A DNA stretch of 64,000 bases from Irpex lacteus. Lineage: Eukaryota; Basidiomycota; Agaricomycetes; Polyporales; Irpicaceae. Made by a program: the position numbers and the translations under genes. The notes under the pieces were generated by a model. The model saw only the letters and a list, made by a program, of their open reading frames with translations. It was not told the origin of the DNA and searched no databases. Shown here one piece after another: positions 13,958 through 28,034 of the stretch. The stretch's first letter is position 1. Every line of letters begins with the position of its first letter. Location: positions 434,001 through 498,000 of the forward strand of contig MQVO02000007.1 of the NCBI GenBank assembly GCA_001986395.2, in the 5' to 3' direction.

Positions 13958-14178
13958 AATGTCGGATTGGGATGCCTGCTGCGCTTGTATAGACGTCTTC
14001 TGAATCACTAGCATATGTGGATGTATCATAGACTGTATTTCCTGGTGTAATTATTCAATTTTATTGCTGGTTGATCTCAAAATCACGCGAAGGATCGAAC
14101 ATCCAGAGTTTGTAAGGATACATACGCATAAAAGAGCCGTAGCGCAAGATACACAAATATAGCAAAAGACATAATGAA

Positions 14179-16145
14179 TCAAGCCTCAACCTCAAAGTTG
14201 AAACCTGGAGACGCAAAGAAGGTGCTTCCCAGATTAACCTCGTCGATCTCCATCTTACTTCCCTGAACACTCTGCTGTTTACCCTCTCGACGAGCCTTCT
14301 TCGCAGCCTTCTTGAGCATCCGCCTATTCATAGGGTTGCTGGTAGCCAGCCGACGTGCATCCACAGGTGCATGGTAGTCCGGAATATCGTGCGAGCGACG
14401 TAGCCGTTTCGGAGCACGATGCGCGTAGTCAGGCTCAACCGATTTGGTCGCTGGAGCAGAGCCACTGGGGACGACAGAGGGAGCTACAGAGGGAGATCTT
14501 GCTCGTTTGTGCGAGAGGACCGTGGTCTCGGGCTCGTCAGCTTCCATGAGATTACTACATGGAAAACACTCCGTCAGAACGACTTGATGATAGAAAAGAG
14601 GAAACAGCACTCACGAAGCCTCGTCTGTCTCCATCTCTTCCTGTCCTTCCGCGCTATCGTCCATAGCCATCTCAGCATCTGCGGTCTCGTTAAAGGCACC
14701 TTCGTCTGCTCCTCGGAACAATGCGCCGAGGTCAAATGCCTTCCCAAATTCTGTGAGTATTTGAGCCTTGCCGACTTGTTCAGCACCCGGTGCAATAGCG
14801 CCATCGTTCGTCAGAGAAGGGAAAGAGGAGTGGTGAGCCTTAGGTGGCACGGCAAAAAACCGTATTTTGTAGTGATTCCAATCTTCTAATATGATTCTCG
14901 CAGCTCGGTCCTCGTCTGGTGCTCCTCCCTGTCAAGGCTGTTAGCTGGGGAAGCTAGAGGATGGCTGAGGGTGTACCTTGTTGAGCCTTCCTTTGACGAG
15001 AGCGATCATAGCAAGGAATTCTTTTACAGAGTCAAACTTGGGTAGTCCGTACTGCTTCCTCATGTATTCCATCCCCGATAGTGCCATGATTTCCTCAACT
15101 GTGTTTGGTTAGCTGTATGCAATACTGTGACAGACCCAATGACTTACCGACTGCAACGGGGTCTTCTACATCCTCCACGTTGACAACGTTTCTCAAGAGA
15201 ATACTGCTTTTCCGATTGCCGAAAATATCGAGCTCGTCTTCATCGAAGACGACGCCGGGGGAATCCACAATCTTAAGACCGCGCTCCAACTGTACTGTTT
15301 GCAGCGTTTTTGTGTGGCCTGCTTGTGCCGCAACAGCGCAGACCTCATTTGAAGGCATAAGCACGATGTATCACTTGTGCCTATAGGACCTACACACCTT
15401 ACTACGCTTGAGCGTATTGATCAAACTACTCTTGCCGACATTCGGGTAGCCAACCACGCCAATGGTGACAGATTGGGCAGCACTCGGCTTGTATGCTTTG
15501 AGTAATCGCATAAGGGCGGGTGCAGTGTAAGAGGAGAGGTTGCTTCGTTGATTATTTGAGGCGCTACGGAAAGGCAGGGTGGGAGCTGTGTGTCGGAGGT
15601 GCGTAAGCCATTCCTTTGCATTATCTTTCGGTATCAGGTCTGTTCTCTTGTCAGTACTCCTCCTTTGAGATAACGTAACGATGCGCACCAATCTTGTTCA
15701 ACACAAACACCAACTTCTTCCCTTCTGACTCCCGTCGCAAGACCTCCTCTTCGACCAATTGACTCCTCGTACCATCAGGATCCCGCGCATCGAGCACCAA
15801 AATGATGATGTCGCTTTCGTCGATGACTTTATGCAGCGCTCGGATATAGTGTTTCTTCAGTTGTTCTTTGGTCTTAGTGGACCCGGACTCGTCCTTTTCT
15901 CCCGAGGACGTGGCTTCGCGGGAAGTAGAACTAGAAGCGGCCAAGGCGGCCAGTGAAGATAAGGTCGGTTCAGAGGCCATAACAGCGTCCGGGTCTGTGC
16001 GATGAGGATCGACATGCTGAAGAATCCTGAATAAGTACAACGTTATGCTCCAGAGTGAGAGCCTAAAGACTGACCGTTTGTTGTTTACCTGCATTGCGCT
16101 GCTTTAGAGAAGGAAGTCGCGGTACGCCAGGGTCCTTCTTTAGTT
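14179..16145 (-). CDS. NUG1: Nucleolar GTPase of the NUG1/nucleostemin (GNL3) family; 5' end not resolved
   Basis: Circularly permuted GTPase needed for nuclear 60S ribosomal subunit maturation. Reading 5' to 3' on the minus strand: an exon starting at 16145 with LKKDPGVPRLP (end of the Grn1-type basic N-terminal domain), then SDIIILVLDARDPDGTRS (G5-like), FVLNKI joined by an intron to DLIPK (G4), VVGYPNVGKSSLIN (G1) and KIVDSPGVVFDE (G3), the order expected for a permuted YlqF/YawG-type GTPase. The C-terminal part is acidic, then a final exon (from about 14550 down to the stop at 14179-14181) rich in basic residues (RAPKRLRRS, LKKAAKKARREGK), a likely nuclear/nucleolar signal. The first exon or exons upstream of 16145, which should encode the strongly basic start, could not be placed; a candidate ATG is at 16293. 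Confidence 0.85.
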
Positions 16146-16293
16146 CTGCAAATCATACATTGAGCACTGTGGGCAATCAATAGATAAGTCTACGCTTTGC
16201 CAGCAGTACACTCTAGATACAAGCAACAGGGAACTTGTGTTCTTGGTAGAGGCAGAAGCGTTGTGAGTCCGCAAAACACTTACTGGTCTTCAT

Positions 16294-18150
16294 CGGGACA
16301 CCTGGCTTTCTGGTCTCTGTAATAAATGCTCGTTATCTTTGCATGCGAGATAGCAAAGCACCAGTGGCAACATACGGTTTCTGCCCATATTGTTTTTATT
16401 CTAATGAGAGTTTGCGAAAGGAAAGATATGTTCTGTGGCCGTTCGTTGATTGCCTTGAAGCCGCCGCCGCGGAGGAAGAGAAAAGTATTGTTTGACGCTG
16501 TTATGATCCAAAGCCCATCATTGCCTTTTTCGTCTTCCTTTCGGGCAGCTGAACGCCATCCCCGCACACGGTGAAAGCTGTCTTGCTACATCGCAGCTAC
16601 CATAAAGAGTTCTCACTACATATTCTCATGACGTATCATGTGCTCTACCCATGAATCGACTACATAAATTTCTATGTACTCGCGTAAGTACTTACTTCGC
16701 CGGCTGCATCAACTTGAAGATTCGATATTGAGTAATCATGTCCGTCCATTTTTGTCGAGTGCTATAAATACTGCCACATGCACCTCATAGCCGACGGTCG
16801 CACATGATAAATCTCCACACATCCGCCGCTGTGCTACACCTGTTCTCAGCTTGAGTTCCGTGGAGCGGGTGAGACAGAAGGCGAATTCTTCTTCTACCAA
16901 AGCTTGACCTGCACCGCGTGCCTACGAAATCAGCCTCAACCTGTGGGAGAATGCCCTCGGTCAACTGGAGCTCATTAAGAGCACCTCCGTATCTGAGGCC
17001 TGAGGCCTGAGGCCTGACTATCAAATGGACGATTATTTGTATTGAGCTTCAAGCACGACGGCCGAGGAGATTCGGGAAGTAGACACTGACCAACATGTAT
17101 TTACTTCACTCGGGATAGACTTCCCGACCCATCACCTCATGCCATGTCCCTCCATGAATGCATGAACGGGCGGGCAAGAACGAGGCTGAGTTTTTTGAGA
17201 AAGTAGCCGGCACCCGAATTGGGTTGACGAGGACTCTGAGCATGATTCTTCCATGCATTTCCGTGAAGCCATTGGTCAGTGTACATAATGGACGACTGAA
17301 CCTGCCACGACTCGTATTCATTTTTCGCACTTTCCAATGAACCGTCTCGCTCATAAAGTGCGTCATTTCACGCGGCTGCATAACCCCTTGCAGCACTGAC
17401 GTGCCAGATTTCACATCCATCGATACGGTACATCGCACCTGTCCTAGTACTACATATGACATACAACTATGTTCTCCTTCGAATTCGTCAATACAGTCAT
17501 TTACCCACGGATAATTAATAATTAACTACTCTCTTCAGGCCCGCTCTCATACCCGCCAAAGACTTGATAACCAAGCTTGGATACGGGCGTATACAAGTGC
17601 GGTTGGTGGAGGTGAACGAAGAAGTCCGTTGAATTCCAGGTGAGAGTACGATACAAAAGTATAGCTACTTGATCGATAGTATATATTGCGCCCCAAAGGA
17701 GGTGCACAACGTTAACGACCAAGGCGAAGTAGTACATTACATTGATTGTATGATCCGAACTGACCTCGCAGTCAGCTCGAGAGTCGAGTATGTATATGAT
17801 GGTGAGGTACGTAGTATTGAGAATGCTGGCAGGGTATGGGGATCGTGAGATGATGATGGAACTTCGGACATAACGGACGAAGAGTAGACATCTGCAGCGG
17901 ACGAGGGCACCATGGAAAAAAGACGTGGGATACCGGTACATTACACGAAACACAACACAGCAGCGATCAAAGAGACTGTCACCAACAGAGAGGTATCATG
18001 CGCATAAAAATAGGTGGTGGTGAGGATGATAGAGAGATAAAAATGAAAGGAAAGGTATGACAGACGCTGCAGACGTGAAGTGATAGGTGATGGTCATAAG
18101 AAAGTAAACTACGTGCGTACGCGAGTCAGAGACCGCGGTGCCCATAAGGG
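16294..18150. other. Long spacer, no gene supported
   Basis: The left part must hold the NUG1 promoter and its missing first exon. A minus-strand frame of 143 codons at 17522-17953 contains hydrophobic segments, but nothing recognisable, no splice support, and it sits directly 3' of the kinase gene. A short tandem repeat (TGAGGCC three times) lies at 16994-17014. The rest shows nothing. Confidence 0.4.
16994..17014. repeat. Tandem repeat, 7 bp unit x3
   Basis: The unit TGAGGCC occurs three times head to tail and is followed by TGA. A related TGAGGCCTGAGG stretch appears near 60177-60200. This is a small microsatellite-like array with no evident function. Confidence 0.7.
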
Positions 18151-20073
18151 CTACGAGTCGACGACCTGTACCTGCGCCGCGGCCATGGCTTGCGCGTGGA
18201 CATGGACGTGGGAAGCCTTCGGCGCAAGATAGCAGACCTCAATAGTCTGAACCCATGGGTGAGAAATGGCTTCCTCGATAGAACAACGGAGCTTCGGATT
18301 CGGCTCGAGCATCTTTCGAATAAGCGGACGACATGCCCGCGGCGAAAGGTTGTTTATCGTCGGCGGACATTGGGCCTGTGCCGCGGACTGACAAGCCGAC
18401 TGGTAAGCCGCAAAGAGAGCGTCCGAAGGCTGGGCAACCGTCCACGGCAACTCCTGGAAGTGGAGGCAATAGTAGACGATACCGCACGCCCATATGTCAA
18501 CAAGGCGAGCGTCGTACGCTGCCGATGTAACATGCAAAGATAGCATGGAAACAATTAGGGAGGGTGGTAGACGGTAAACGAGGCAAGCTGCTTACGTTTA
18601 CCCAGGAATTGCTCCGGAGCGATGTACGGCTCACTTCCGCACAATCCAGTGGACATGTGAATCGTCGACTCCCAGGGCAAGCGGTACACAGTCGATGCGC
18701 CATAGTCACCGATCTGAATCCGCGTAAATAACAATTAAAATCAGACGCCGAGCGCGGGGCTTACCTTCAGATGACCCTTCGTGTCGAAGAACAGATTCTC
18801 CGGCTTGATGTCACGATGGGCGACACCCTGGCTGTGGAGGTAGTGGACGCCAGTGAGGATCTGCTTGAAGCAGCATTCGACCTCCGCTGGAGACATGCCG
18901 CCACGTTTGATCGCAGCATAGAGATCACCGCCAGGGCAGAACTCCATAACTTCACACCAGTGCAACTGCTCGTCCTGAACGAGATCAACCGTCTCGACGA
19001 CGTTGATGTGATGAAGGGTCGACGAAATGCAAAACTCGGCAGTGAGCTTCTTGACGTACTCCTTCTCCGACTCGTTCTTCCGTCGTTTCCGGAATTCCTG
19101 GCAGCCGAGAGGTGAGCAAGCGGGACGCCAAGGCACACTGACAAAGACATACCTTCACTGCGTAAAGCTTCTCCTCCGACCTGTCCCACTTGTGAGCGAG
19201 ACGCACAACGGAGGTAGCGCCCTTTCCAATGGCGATCTTCTCGCAAACTCCGTACTTCTTGAGCAGGCTGATCGTGCTCGCGCCCATCTCAGACTTCCCA
19301 CCGCGATCGGAATCCGACTTCTTGCTGCTCGTTGAACGGGCGGACGACTTCCGCACGAGCTTCGGTGTGCCAAGAAGGTCTTTGAGAGTGAACTTCTGAC
19401 CTCCTGTGTCGGAGTGTATCGACGGCGGGCCCTTTGGACGTATGCTGCCGTCCTTCGAGGGCGTTGGTGAGACTTTTGTGGAGGGAGCCTTGCGCGCGTC
19501 CTCCTTCTTGGGTGTGCGAGGGGCGGTGCCACCGGTGTGCATGAGGGCGATCTTCTCCGCGATGAGCCTTGCTCCTGCTCCCGCCTTGCCCGCAGAAAAG
19601 CTGGGAGCACGACTAGGAGGCTGCGTGGACGGCAAACTCCAGCTCTCACTTTCCGAGGCAGAGGGTGAGTCGCTGAGTGACGGCGAGATGGAGCCGGTTG
19701 TCGAGGAAGAAGTGTTCTGCTTCGTGTGGGGAACACCGTTGGTGCCGTTAGGCTTGCTGCTGGAGAGCTGTTCAGCTAGCTGTGCAAGATCCTTGCGAGT
19801 GGGACCTGCAGACTTAGGGTAACTGTTCGCTTCAGGCGGGGGCAAGGGGATGTGCGGCGGTTGCGCAGCGTTCGACGACCGTCTTGAGGCCTTGGCCGTC
19901 TTAGCTGAGCCGGTGGGGGACTTTGTACCGTTCATGAGAGACCTGTCTTTAGGTGGCGAGGAGTGCTTGAGGGACGATATAGCTCCATGGGGCGGTTTAT
20001 CTGAGCCTTCGGGACCCTCGCCCTCGGCTTGCGAGGTCTCGGGGCTGGTCGTAGACACGTCTGCCATGGTCAT
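18151..20073 (-). CDS. Serine/threonine kinase of the Hal4/Sat4-Npr1 fungal family
   Basis: Four exons on the minus strand from ATG 20073 (or 20067): about 20073-19155, 19103-18765, 18713-18596 and about 18520 to the stop at 18151. The first 270 residues are a low-complexity Ser/Pro/Lys-rich regulatory tail. The kinase domain starts near YGVCEKIAIGKGATSVVRLA (Gly loop), with the ATP Lys in LYAVKEFRKRRK, HRDIKPENLFF as catalytic loop, CGSEPYIAPEQF as the activation-segment end and DIWACGIVYY in subdomain IX. The Mg-binding DFG is DYG (IGDYGAS). The CGSEPY element and the EFRKR block point to the Hal4/Sat4 group, which in yeast controls potassium transport and nutrient-permease stability at the plasma membrane. 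The substrate is inferred from the family only. The gene has an unusually GC-rich 5' half. Confidence 0.85.
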
Positions 20074-22157
20074 GAGGGGTGTGTGTGGTATCGTGAGAGA
20101 TGTAGAGGAAGAGAGATGTCGATAAAGTACGTGAGAGGTTGCGATGGGGGTCGTGGAGATTATGAATGAAGTTGGACAGAGACGGGGGGCTGGGGACTGT
20201 TGTAAGGCTGAAGTAATTTATTGGGATATCATGACTGCTTGGAGGTTGTTAAGGTTGTTGGTTGTGGTGGTTGAAGGCGGGAGAGAAAGCGAGCACAAGG
20301 GCGACGATGCCCCTGAGGGTGCCGACGAAACGTGCAGGACGCTGTCGACGACGGCGACGGCGACGAAGACTCGAGAGCTAGCAGCGGAGAGAGGAATGGA
20401 CAAACTGCAGAAGGGGAAAGTGGCGCTGGGCCTGTTCCGATCTTATATACCAGATTATCTAATCCGTAAAATAATCACAAAATAAAACTTTATTTGCTGC
20501 GCCCCCACTCGCTGGCTCCCGCTGACGCTGCCCAGTCTTCAGCCTTATTGTCGCAGGTCGAGCTGCTCCGTCGAGGTTAGCCGCGACGTCCTACGACATC
20601 ATGGCCGTCGTCGACCGAGAGCACCCTTGTCATCGTTTTATTTTTTCACGCACGGCTATCGAGCTGATCACCAACGTTTGAGGGTGTGCCATGCCTCGTG
20701 GCGCGCTCAAAGTCAGACAACTGTGGTTATTATAACGGCATTTCCGCAACTATCGACGTAAATCGATCTGCCAAATCGTTCGTGCAAGGGGGACATTAAA
20801 CTACAAACATGGTTGGCACTCTGCTTCCACGATAGCGAACATGAGGTGATGGCGACGGGCTAACAACGAGCAGGAAGAGACATGGGAAATAGCGCTGCCG
20901 TGCTTAGCACCTGGTGACGCTCCGCAGACCCTGATGTGATAGAAGAGCAATTCATCTGGAGAGGACCAATCGAGATGGTTCGCGTAGACCGGAGGGACAA
21001 AGAACGCCAGAGAAACAAGCACACAAACCAACACAGCAGCTGTAAGGAAAGCTTGGAAAGGAGAAAGCCGTCGTTCGGTCGGATAGCTTGAATCACCGAG
21101 ATAACGCAGGGCTGTCTACAGTTGGTGCTGAAGCCTCGAAAGAACGTAACGAGATGGAGGCCGCCGCTGTTCCTGCAACAACACGAGATTGTGAGCGCAC
21201 AGAGCCACAGATGATCAGAAAGTTCCTGGACAGCTGGGAATGTGAGCGAGACACGTTCCACCTCTTCTATCACCTTGGTTCATAAAGCTCGCGGCGCTGA
21301 GATATCACTCGGCGTATGGGAGCCAGTCTTCTCGCGAGTACAGGGTGGATCAGAAACCGAGGCTGTTCCGACGTACGGCTGGCAGAGCTCGTTGAAAGAA
21401 CTCTTGGTGAAGTCATCGGGGACAAACTGGCTTGCTAATCAGTTGCCGACGGTGCCCCTGCACACCAGAAAGAGGACGGACAGCTGCCAACCCAGAGCAT
21501 GCTTTCCAGCAATGAGGAAGTTCCGCATGGTGTCGGAGGTATTCGTTACAGTCACGATGGGCCCGCGGAGGTTCAATGGTAAAAAGTGACCAAAGGTGAC
21601 CAAACTTTCGTCGGGCAACGCTGTACTTTCAAAGAGCCCCTACGGCAGCTCTCAGACGAAAGAGGACGACATGTACCTGAAACATGGAACAGTCAGAGAT
21701 GCCACAGATGCACAGATACGAAAGTGCGAGACGCTGCGTGCGATGCCGTCTTGCCCGTTGAGGAACACTTGAATTCAAGCTGAATTGCAGCCACCACGCT
21801 CTGACAACGTGAGCGTTCGGAGAGAGCAGGAAACTCTCCAAATCAATTATTCTTGCTGGCCCGGCCATCCGAACTCTTTCGGCCGGCACCGGGTCCGAAC
21901 ATCAAGTGACCCGCCCGCGTGTCGGTGTCGGCGTGTCGGGGCTCGACCGGACCTGTACAGCTGCTCTGATAAGGTTTCGGCATTCCGCGGGTGGCTTTGC
22001 TCACGTAATTGTCTCTCGCACGCCAGGCCGCTTGCTGCGCCTGCGACGCTCCTCATCGACCCCCTCAAGACTCAAGGTTAGTATTTTTGCCTAAATTCCG
22101 CCCGTTTTCAACGTCGTTGACGAACCCTTGCTCGTCGTCGTTGTGGCCCTCTAGACC
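20074..22157. other. GC-rich divergent spacer; possible decayed minus-strand frames
   Basis: Holds the promoters of the kinase (minus) and of eL19 (plus). Between 20800 and 21900 the minus strand has several protein-like frames, including one starting at ATG 21528 with a signal-like hydrophobic start that is broken by TGA at codon 30 (21441-21439), and one near 20900-21060 with a strong membrane-like segment. I could not join these into a gene. Confidence 0.35.
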
Positions 22158-22875
22158 ATGGTCAATCTCCGTTCTCAAAAGCGGCTCGCCGCGTCCGTCG
22201 CCGGCGTCGGCAAGCGCAAAATCTGGCTCGACCCCGCTGAGCAGTCGGAGATTGGCAACGCCAACTCGCGCACGCACGTTAAGAAGCTGATCAAGGATGG
22301 ACGTATCATCATCAAGCCCACCACTGTCCACTCCCGAGCCCGCACGCAGGAACTCCTTGCCGCTAAGCGCAAGGGTCGTCACACCGGTACCGGTAAGAGA
22401 AAGGGTACCTCGGAGGCTCGTATGCCCACGAAGACATTGTGGTTGAGGAGACAGCGGGTGTTGCGTCGGTTGTTGAGGAAGTACAGGGAGGCTGGCAAGA
22501 TCGACAAGCATCTGTGAGTTATATACATTGGCGCTGGGCTTATCAGGGGGGAGTGGTTTTCGCTAAACTGTAACGTCTTTCAAAGCTACCACTCGCTCTA
22601 CCAGAAGTCCAAGGGTAACGTCTTCAAGAACAAGCGTGTTCTCATGGAGTACATTCACAAGGCCAAGGCCGAGAAGACCCGTACCAAGGTCCTCACCGAC
22701 CAGATGGAGGCCCGCCGTGTCAAGAACAAGGTTCGTGAAAAAAACCACTTTGAGATGTCGTCAGTAAACGCTAACTCTGCTATTTCAGGCTGCTCGCGAG
22801 CGTCGCCAAGCCCGTGTTCTCGAGAAGCGTGCCGCGATCCTGGCTGTCGAGCACGAAGCTCCCGTCAAGGAGTAA
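22158..22875 (+). CDS. RPL19: 60S ribosomal protein L19 (eL19)
   Basis: Three exons, 22158-22513, 22586-22730 and 22789-22875, join to 195 residues, normal for eL19. The start [20 protein letters not shown] and the blocks [23 protein letters not shown] and [12 protein letters not shown] are highly conserved eL19 sequence. The basic C-terminal helix ([20 protein letters not shown]) follows in exons 2-3. The protein is a component of the large cytosolic ribosomal subunit and forms bridges to the small subunit. A pyrimidine-rich stretch precedes the ATG, as often in ribosomal protein genes. Codon use is optimised. Confidence 0.97.
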
Positions 22876-24682
22876 ATACATGTATACACCCCCGTACGCC
22901 ACCCACCCTTACGCATTATTTCTCCCTGGTCCATCACGCTTTCACTCGTCACTACTCTCGCCTTGCCTTGTTTGTATCTTATGCCACGCATGCTCTCTAC
23001 AATCAAACTCCAGGCTGCACATGCTTTCTTTCTCGGTATCTTTCGGATGTCGCCATTCACTCGGTTCCTGAGGTGAGGACGATGCGATGCGCTTCATTTC
23101 ATGATCCGCCATATCATTGAGGATGTCCACACACAAACAGCTATGAATTGTTGATCTCACAGTCTTCTGCCGCGCAAAAACATCGAATCGTTGTGAGTCT
23201 ATTTATCGCGTTGACTGTACACATTGAGGTATCTCAGCCACAGCAGCCAACGTGCATGAACTCTGCGGCGAACGCCAAGCTATTTCCTCCGCGAGAGCAT
23301 GAGAAGAGTGCCGTCACTGTGCCAGCATCCGTGCTATCCGGCAGTTCACGGATAGTCGAACTTACAAGGGTCATTCGACATGGGATTCATGATCGTGGAT
23401 TTCACTGTGAGTTGATACATCTTATGCCCATTCTACCCCACACGGCGTTACGGCACTTATGTTCTATCCGAGGGGTTATCGTACTCTATCGTAAGAGCAC
23501 TTGGTATTCCATACAGTCTACTACTCGTCAATCCGATCATCATATAAGTTAGTTATCCAGATCACCAGTAGACCTCGCAAGCTACCAGATCCGTGCAAGC
23601 TCGAAGAAAGGAAGCTACATCTGGCCACATCTGTCGGCGGAGTCCTTCCACTTAGCTACGCATGACAGCTGGGTCGATTGTATAGCGTGCCCTGAGCACC
23701 AACATCCCCAAAGTGCACATCGCACGAGCTTCTCTCGGATCCCTTCGCTTTAATCTCCCGGGCTCTTTCTCCCTCAGGCAGCTTCTCGCATGTGTCCAGT
23801 GCTTTACTGTGATAGCAAACTACTGATGGGATCCCATGCACATCTGCCTCGAGGCCGGCCAGTGGAATAGTCACCCACGATCTATGAACGATCACGACTT
23901 CCAGTTCACTTCAAACCCCTCCAGATTGCTCCAGATGAAGCGTGAAGCTGTATAACAAGCTTGATTTTCTCTCATCCCCGCGCAGCTCAGACCGTCCGAG
24001 CCTAAGTTCAGGTCTTTCAGGCCCGGTCGGAATGTCACGCACGAGCGAATAAATCTAGCTAGGCCCAGGAACCCTCAACCTCTCGCTTTGATTCGAAATT
24101 CTGCACTGGAACACGGGGCGTGGAAAGTACAAATATATACTAGCACGCTGAGAAAGCGAGTAAAACGCGGCACGGACTCCCGTGTTTACCTGCGATTTGT
24201 TGTGCCATGTTATAAGTTAAGTACTTATCACGCATCTCGAAACTCAGCGGCCCCTCGCACGGCGTGACGGCGATGGAGAGTTCAGCGAGGGCTGCATGGC
24301 GCGAGCCAATGGCGAAATGCGCGGTCTGGGTTGGGGGGTTGACAAAGCTTGCGAGAAGGACCGGAGGGTGGGTGATGGGCTGATAGTTCGATGTATTGGG
24401 GAAATATCAGGAGAGAGTTCACAGCTATGTCAGCCATGCGTAGCAGGGATTTTTGGCCTGGACAGACATAGGTCCCGAGCGGGAGTGGGAGGAGTGGTGA
24501 GGGAGGTGGTGATGGCGGTGTGATCTGGTCTGTGCGCGAGTCGAGGCTGCTGCCTCGAGGAGATTAGCACTCGGGTTGTTTGATGTGCGTCTAAGCTTCG
24601 ATCCAATGGAGTATTCGAGCGGGAAAACTTGCGAATGGTGTAGTAAGCCGTGCGCGGGTAGAGAGAAGGGAGAAGCCCGCGT
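22876..24682. other. Convergent spacer, no gene supported
   Basis: Lies between the eL19 stop and the Esa1 stop. Open frames at 23148-23552 (+) and 23656-23895 (-) show no motif, no splice support and no recognisable similarity. At 1.8 kb it is long for a convergent spacer in this genome, and an unrecognised gene or non-coding RNA is possible. Confidence 0.35.
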
Positions 24683-26876
<2,194 letters not shown>

Positions 26877-27108
26877 ACTGGACTTAGTTCAATTGAGCCA
26901 GTAGCGTGTCTGCAAGTGATTATACAGAAGTAAATCCCACCCAGAGTTAACACTTCATAAACGGTATAGTAAGTGTTCGGGATATATGTGATAAAGTTGA
27001 GAGTTCGTTCATTCGTTCATTCCATGCCGACTCGGACTTGCAGCCGGTGGACGGTCATATTAGCGCTAGACGGTCTGCGGCTGAAAAAGTCAATCGCACA
27101 GAGGAGAT
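26877..27108. other. Esa1 upstream region
   Basis: Short region between the Esa1 start and the tRNA gene. It probably holds the Esa1 promoter. No other element is visible. Confidence 0.4.
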
Positions 27109-27178
27109 GCATTAAGGGGGAATCGAACCCCCGGCGGGTCGATGGCAACGACCCAGGTTACCACTACCCCATTAATGC
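27109..27178 (-). tRNA. tRNA-Gly (anticodon GCC)
   Basis: On the minus strand the 70 bases fold as a cloverleaf. The acceptor stem is GCATTAA with TTAATGC, all seven pairs matched. The anticodon stem GGTCG/CGACC closes a 7-base loop TTGCCAT, giving anticodon GCC. The T-arm is GGGGG TTCGATT CCCCC. The D-arm (GGGTAGTGGTAACCT) fits tRNA-Gly. No intron is present. It decodes GGC and GGU codons. Confidence 0.95.
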
Positions 27179-27572
27179 GTTCAAAGTCGACCAGTATAAA
27201 ATACTAAGTAGGTCAATGGCCGTGCTCCCTGGCCCGTACTTCAACTTGACTCGGAGATAGTCTTCATCACCTCATCACCCTTTCATGTTAGCATCCGAAA
27301 TTGACGTGCCAAAGAATATCATATCAGCGGCCTTAGATACCACGTCCTAAGGTTCACTCTGGGCTTCAGATTCATCGTAATTCACCGGGTTTAAGTACAA
27401 GTTTGACTACATATACTTGGGTTAGCATCATCATGCTGGTAAAACTCGCGTGTAGCCACATACACTAACCAAGACTACTGGGTATAGTTTCAGTTCTCAA
27501 GCATCAGCTACTACTAGTAAGCCCTCCTCTTAAAGTGGCCATACAACGCACGCTCTAACATGCTTGGAATTA
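27179..27572. other. Spacer after tRNA, no gene seen
   Basis: AT-rich sequence between the tRNA and the small gene ending at 27573. No coding exon is supported. Confidence 0.45.
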
Positions 27573-28034
27573 CTACAGCTCTTGCCCATCGTTACATGCT
27601 GAGCGAGCCTCGGCCTTTTCAGATCGCTCGTACTCTTCTCGCATGGCCCGGTAAACATCGCTCGACACAAATTGCAAGCTACTTATGTCGACCTTTTCCA
27701 TCGGCCAGCCCTCCGGGGCATGAAGAATTTTATAACACCTCACGCCCCTCTCCGGCCACGCGATTTTGCCCGATATTAACTCAGGATCAGATACTTCAGC
27801 TTTTAAATAGTAATGACTGCCGTAGCTCGTCAACTGCTGGATTTAGATATGCACTCAGGATATCAACGTACCTTCCAACCTTGAATGCATCCGTACAAAC
27901 GTGGTATCTATCGCAAGAGTCGATCCACGATCTCAAGCCCTGCATGCTGGTAAGTAATGCCACTTTCTACGCGTTCTTCGTGCACTCACCATGATATCAA
28001 GCTCGTTACAGAGTTCAGCGTCATTGAGACCCAT
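27573..28034 (-). CDS. Small protein of unknown function (island family member S1)
   Basis: Three exons on the minus strand: 28034-27990, 27939 to about 27876, and about 27825 to the stop at 27573, giving roughly 125 residues. It starts MGLNDAELCNEL. Core features are LRSWIDSCDRYHVCTDAFK, then an intron, then QLTSYGSHYYLKAEV, and a C-terminal half with ILHAPEGWPMEKVDI and a charged tail (YRAMREEYERSEKAEAR). No signal peptide or membrane helix. The arrangement L-R-x-W, Cys, Tyr, then an intron, then a Tyr-rich YYL strand resembles the gene at 30120, including the intron position. I do not recognise the family. The exact donor of intron 2 is ambiguous (AAG/GTTGGA versus GGAAG/GTACG). Confidence 0.55.

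Noticed and set aside
17522..17953. 143-codon minus-strand frame with hydrophobic segments downstream of the kinase
   Set aside because: No motif, no splice structure and no family resemblance; it lies where the kinase 3' UTR is expected.
23148..23895. Open frames on both strands in the eL19-Esa1 spacer
   Set aside because: Overlapping or adjoining frames without motifs, splice support or codon bias.
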